Below are positions 63,562 to 64,000 of a stretch of 64,000 nucleotides of DNA, one piece after another. The notes beneath the pieces were generated by a model. That model was not told where the DNA came from. It did no database searches and saw only the letters and a program-made list of their open reading frames with translations. Within the stretch, counting starts at the first letter, position 1, and every line of letters begins with the position of its first letter. The DNA is from Actinacidiphila bryophytorum (GTDB lineage: Bacteria; Actinomycetota; Actinomycetes; Streptomycetales; Streptomycetaceae): positions 1-64,000 of the forward strand of contig NZ_JAFFIX010000015.1 of the NCBI RefSeq assembly GCF_016916835.1. Direction: 5' to 3'. The translations under genes and the position numbers were made by a program.

Positions 63562-64000
63562 TCACAGCGCGCGCAGGCCGTGGTTGCGGAACTGTGCACG
63601 GACCCGGTCCACGAGAGCGGCGTCCGGGACCGGGGTGTCCCGCAGCGGGAAGGGGATGCCCAGGGCGTCGTATTTCGCGGCGCCGAGTTTGTGGAAGGGG
63701 AGTACGTCGATCTGTTCGACGTTGCCGAGGCCGGCGGTGAAGGAGGCCAGGCCGTCGACGGCGGCCTCGTCGTCGGTCCAGCCGGGCACGAGCACGTAGC
63801 GGATGCGGACCGGCACTCCGAGGCGGTCGAGGCGGGTGGCGAAGTTCAGGGTGGGGGCCAGGGAGCCGCCGGTGAGCGCGCGGTAGGTGGGCACTTCGAA
63901 GGACTTGATGTCGAGCAGGACAAGGCTGGTGTCGGCGAGGAGTTCGTCGGTGGCGCGGGCGCCGAGGAATCCGGAGGTGTCCAGGGCGGTGTGCAGGCCC
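63562..64000 (-). CDS. pflA: Pyruvate formate-lyase activating enzyme (partial, C-terminal part)
   Basis: The 146 codons inside the window match the C-terminal radical-SAM half of PflA: LHTALDTSGFLGARATDELL, LVLLDIKSFEVPTYRALTGG, VRIRYVLVPGWTDDEAAVDG and VEQIDVLPFHKLGAAKYDAL. The N-terminal part with the CxxxCxxC cluster lies beyond 64000. It makes the glycyl radical of pyruvate formate-lyase, which yields formate and acetyl-CoA without oxygen. That fits the formate dehydrogenase in this island. Confidence 0.92.
   Translation of the reverse strand, partial: GLHTALDTSGFLGARATDELLADTSLVLLDIKSFEVPTYRALTGGSLAPTLNFATRLDRLGVPVRIRYVLVPGWTDDEAAVDGLASFTAGLGNVEQIDVLPFHKLGAAKYDALGIPFPLRDTPVPDAALVDRVRAQFRNHGLRAL

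Overview
The window is high-GC actinobacterial chromosome, most likely Streptomyces. The codon use is GC3-rich. Start and stop codons often overlap as ATGA or GTGA. Several IS families in it are types common in Streptomyces. Secreted proteins carry long, Arg-rich actinobacterial signal peptides. Nothing here fixes the species.

Bases 1-23,500 hold one carbohydrate locus. On the + strand are a TIM-barrel sugar isomerase, a ribose-class ABC importer (DUF2291 protein, double ATPase, permease, lipoprotein binding protein) and a SorC-type regulator. A convergent - strand operon reads transketolase N-half, transketolase C-half, FGGY kinase, a second SorC-type regulator, then a cytoplasmic DUF4038 glycosidase. 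The set isomerase + FGGY kinase + split transketolase matches the known transketolase route for D-apiose (apiose to apulose to apulose-4-phosphate to DHAP plus a C2 transfer). DUF4038 is the domain of the GH140 apiosidases. Next come four secreted paralogues with a nucleoside-hydrolase-like (DUF1593/Sde182) domain and a secreted PL9 pectate lyase with a CBM2. The inferred system is uptake and catabolism of apiose from pectin (apiogalacturonan or rhamnogalacturonan-II). The role of the four DUF1593 proteins is open and is the most interesting question in the window. A 14-bp palindrome, TGAATATCCATTCA, occurs exactly before both the catabolic operon and the first DUF1593 gene, with a variant before the third.

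Bases 23,500-33,500 are a mobile-element graveyard. It has an IS5-type transposase split by a complete IS4-family element with 40-bp inverted repeats and an 8-bp duplication, truncated integrases, a PD-(D/E)XK nuclease next to an S1-domain protein, and a 3' tRNA-Pro fragment that looks like an attachment site. Beyond that lie remnants of a beta-helix glycosidase and a GH54 arabinofuranosidase.

Bases 33,700-64,000 are a stress and low-oxygen metabolic island: universal stress protein, two single-domain cyclic-nucleotide-binding proteins, four CBS proteins (three with BON), Hsp20, FtsH, an NAD-linked formate dehydrogenase fused in translation to a GH65 gene, a translationally coupled acyl-CoA synthetase / 2-oxoacid dehydrogenase E1-E2 / acyl carrier protein operon, a PfkB kinase, DUF1918, and the start of a pyruvate formate-lyase activase at the right edge. 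It is heavily decayed: V-type ATPase subunits, a P-type cation pump split by a MITE, a Pat-like GNAT/acyl-CoA synthetase, a PP2C phosphatase, a 5-oxoprolinase and a PEP synthase survive only as fragments.
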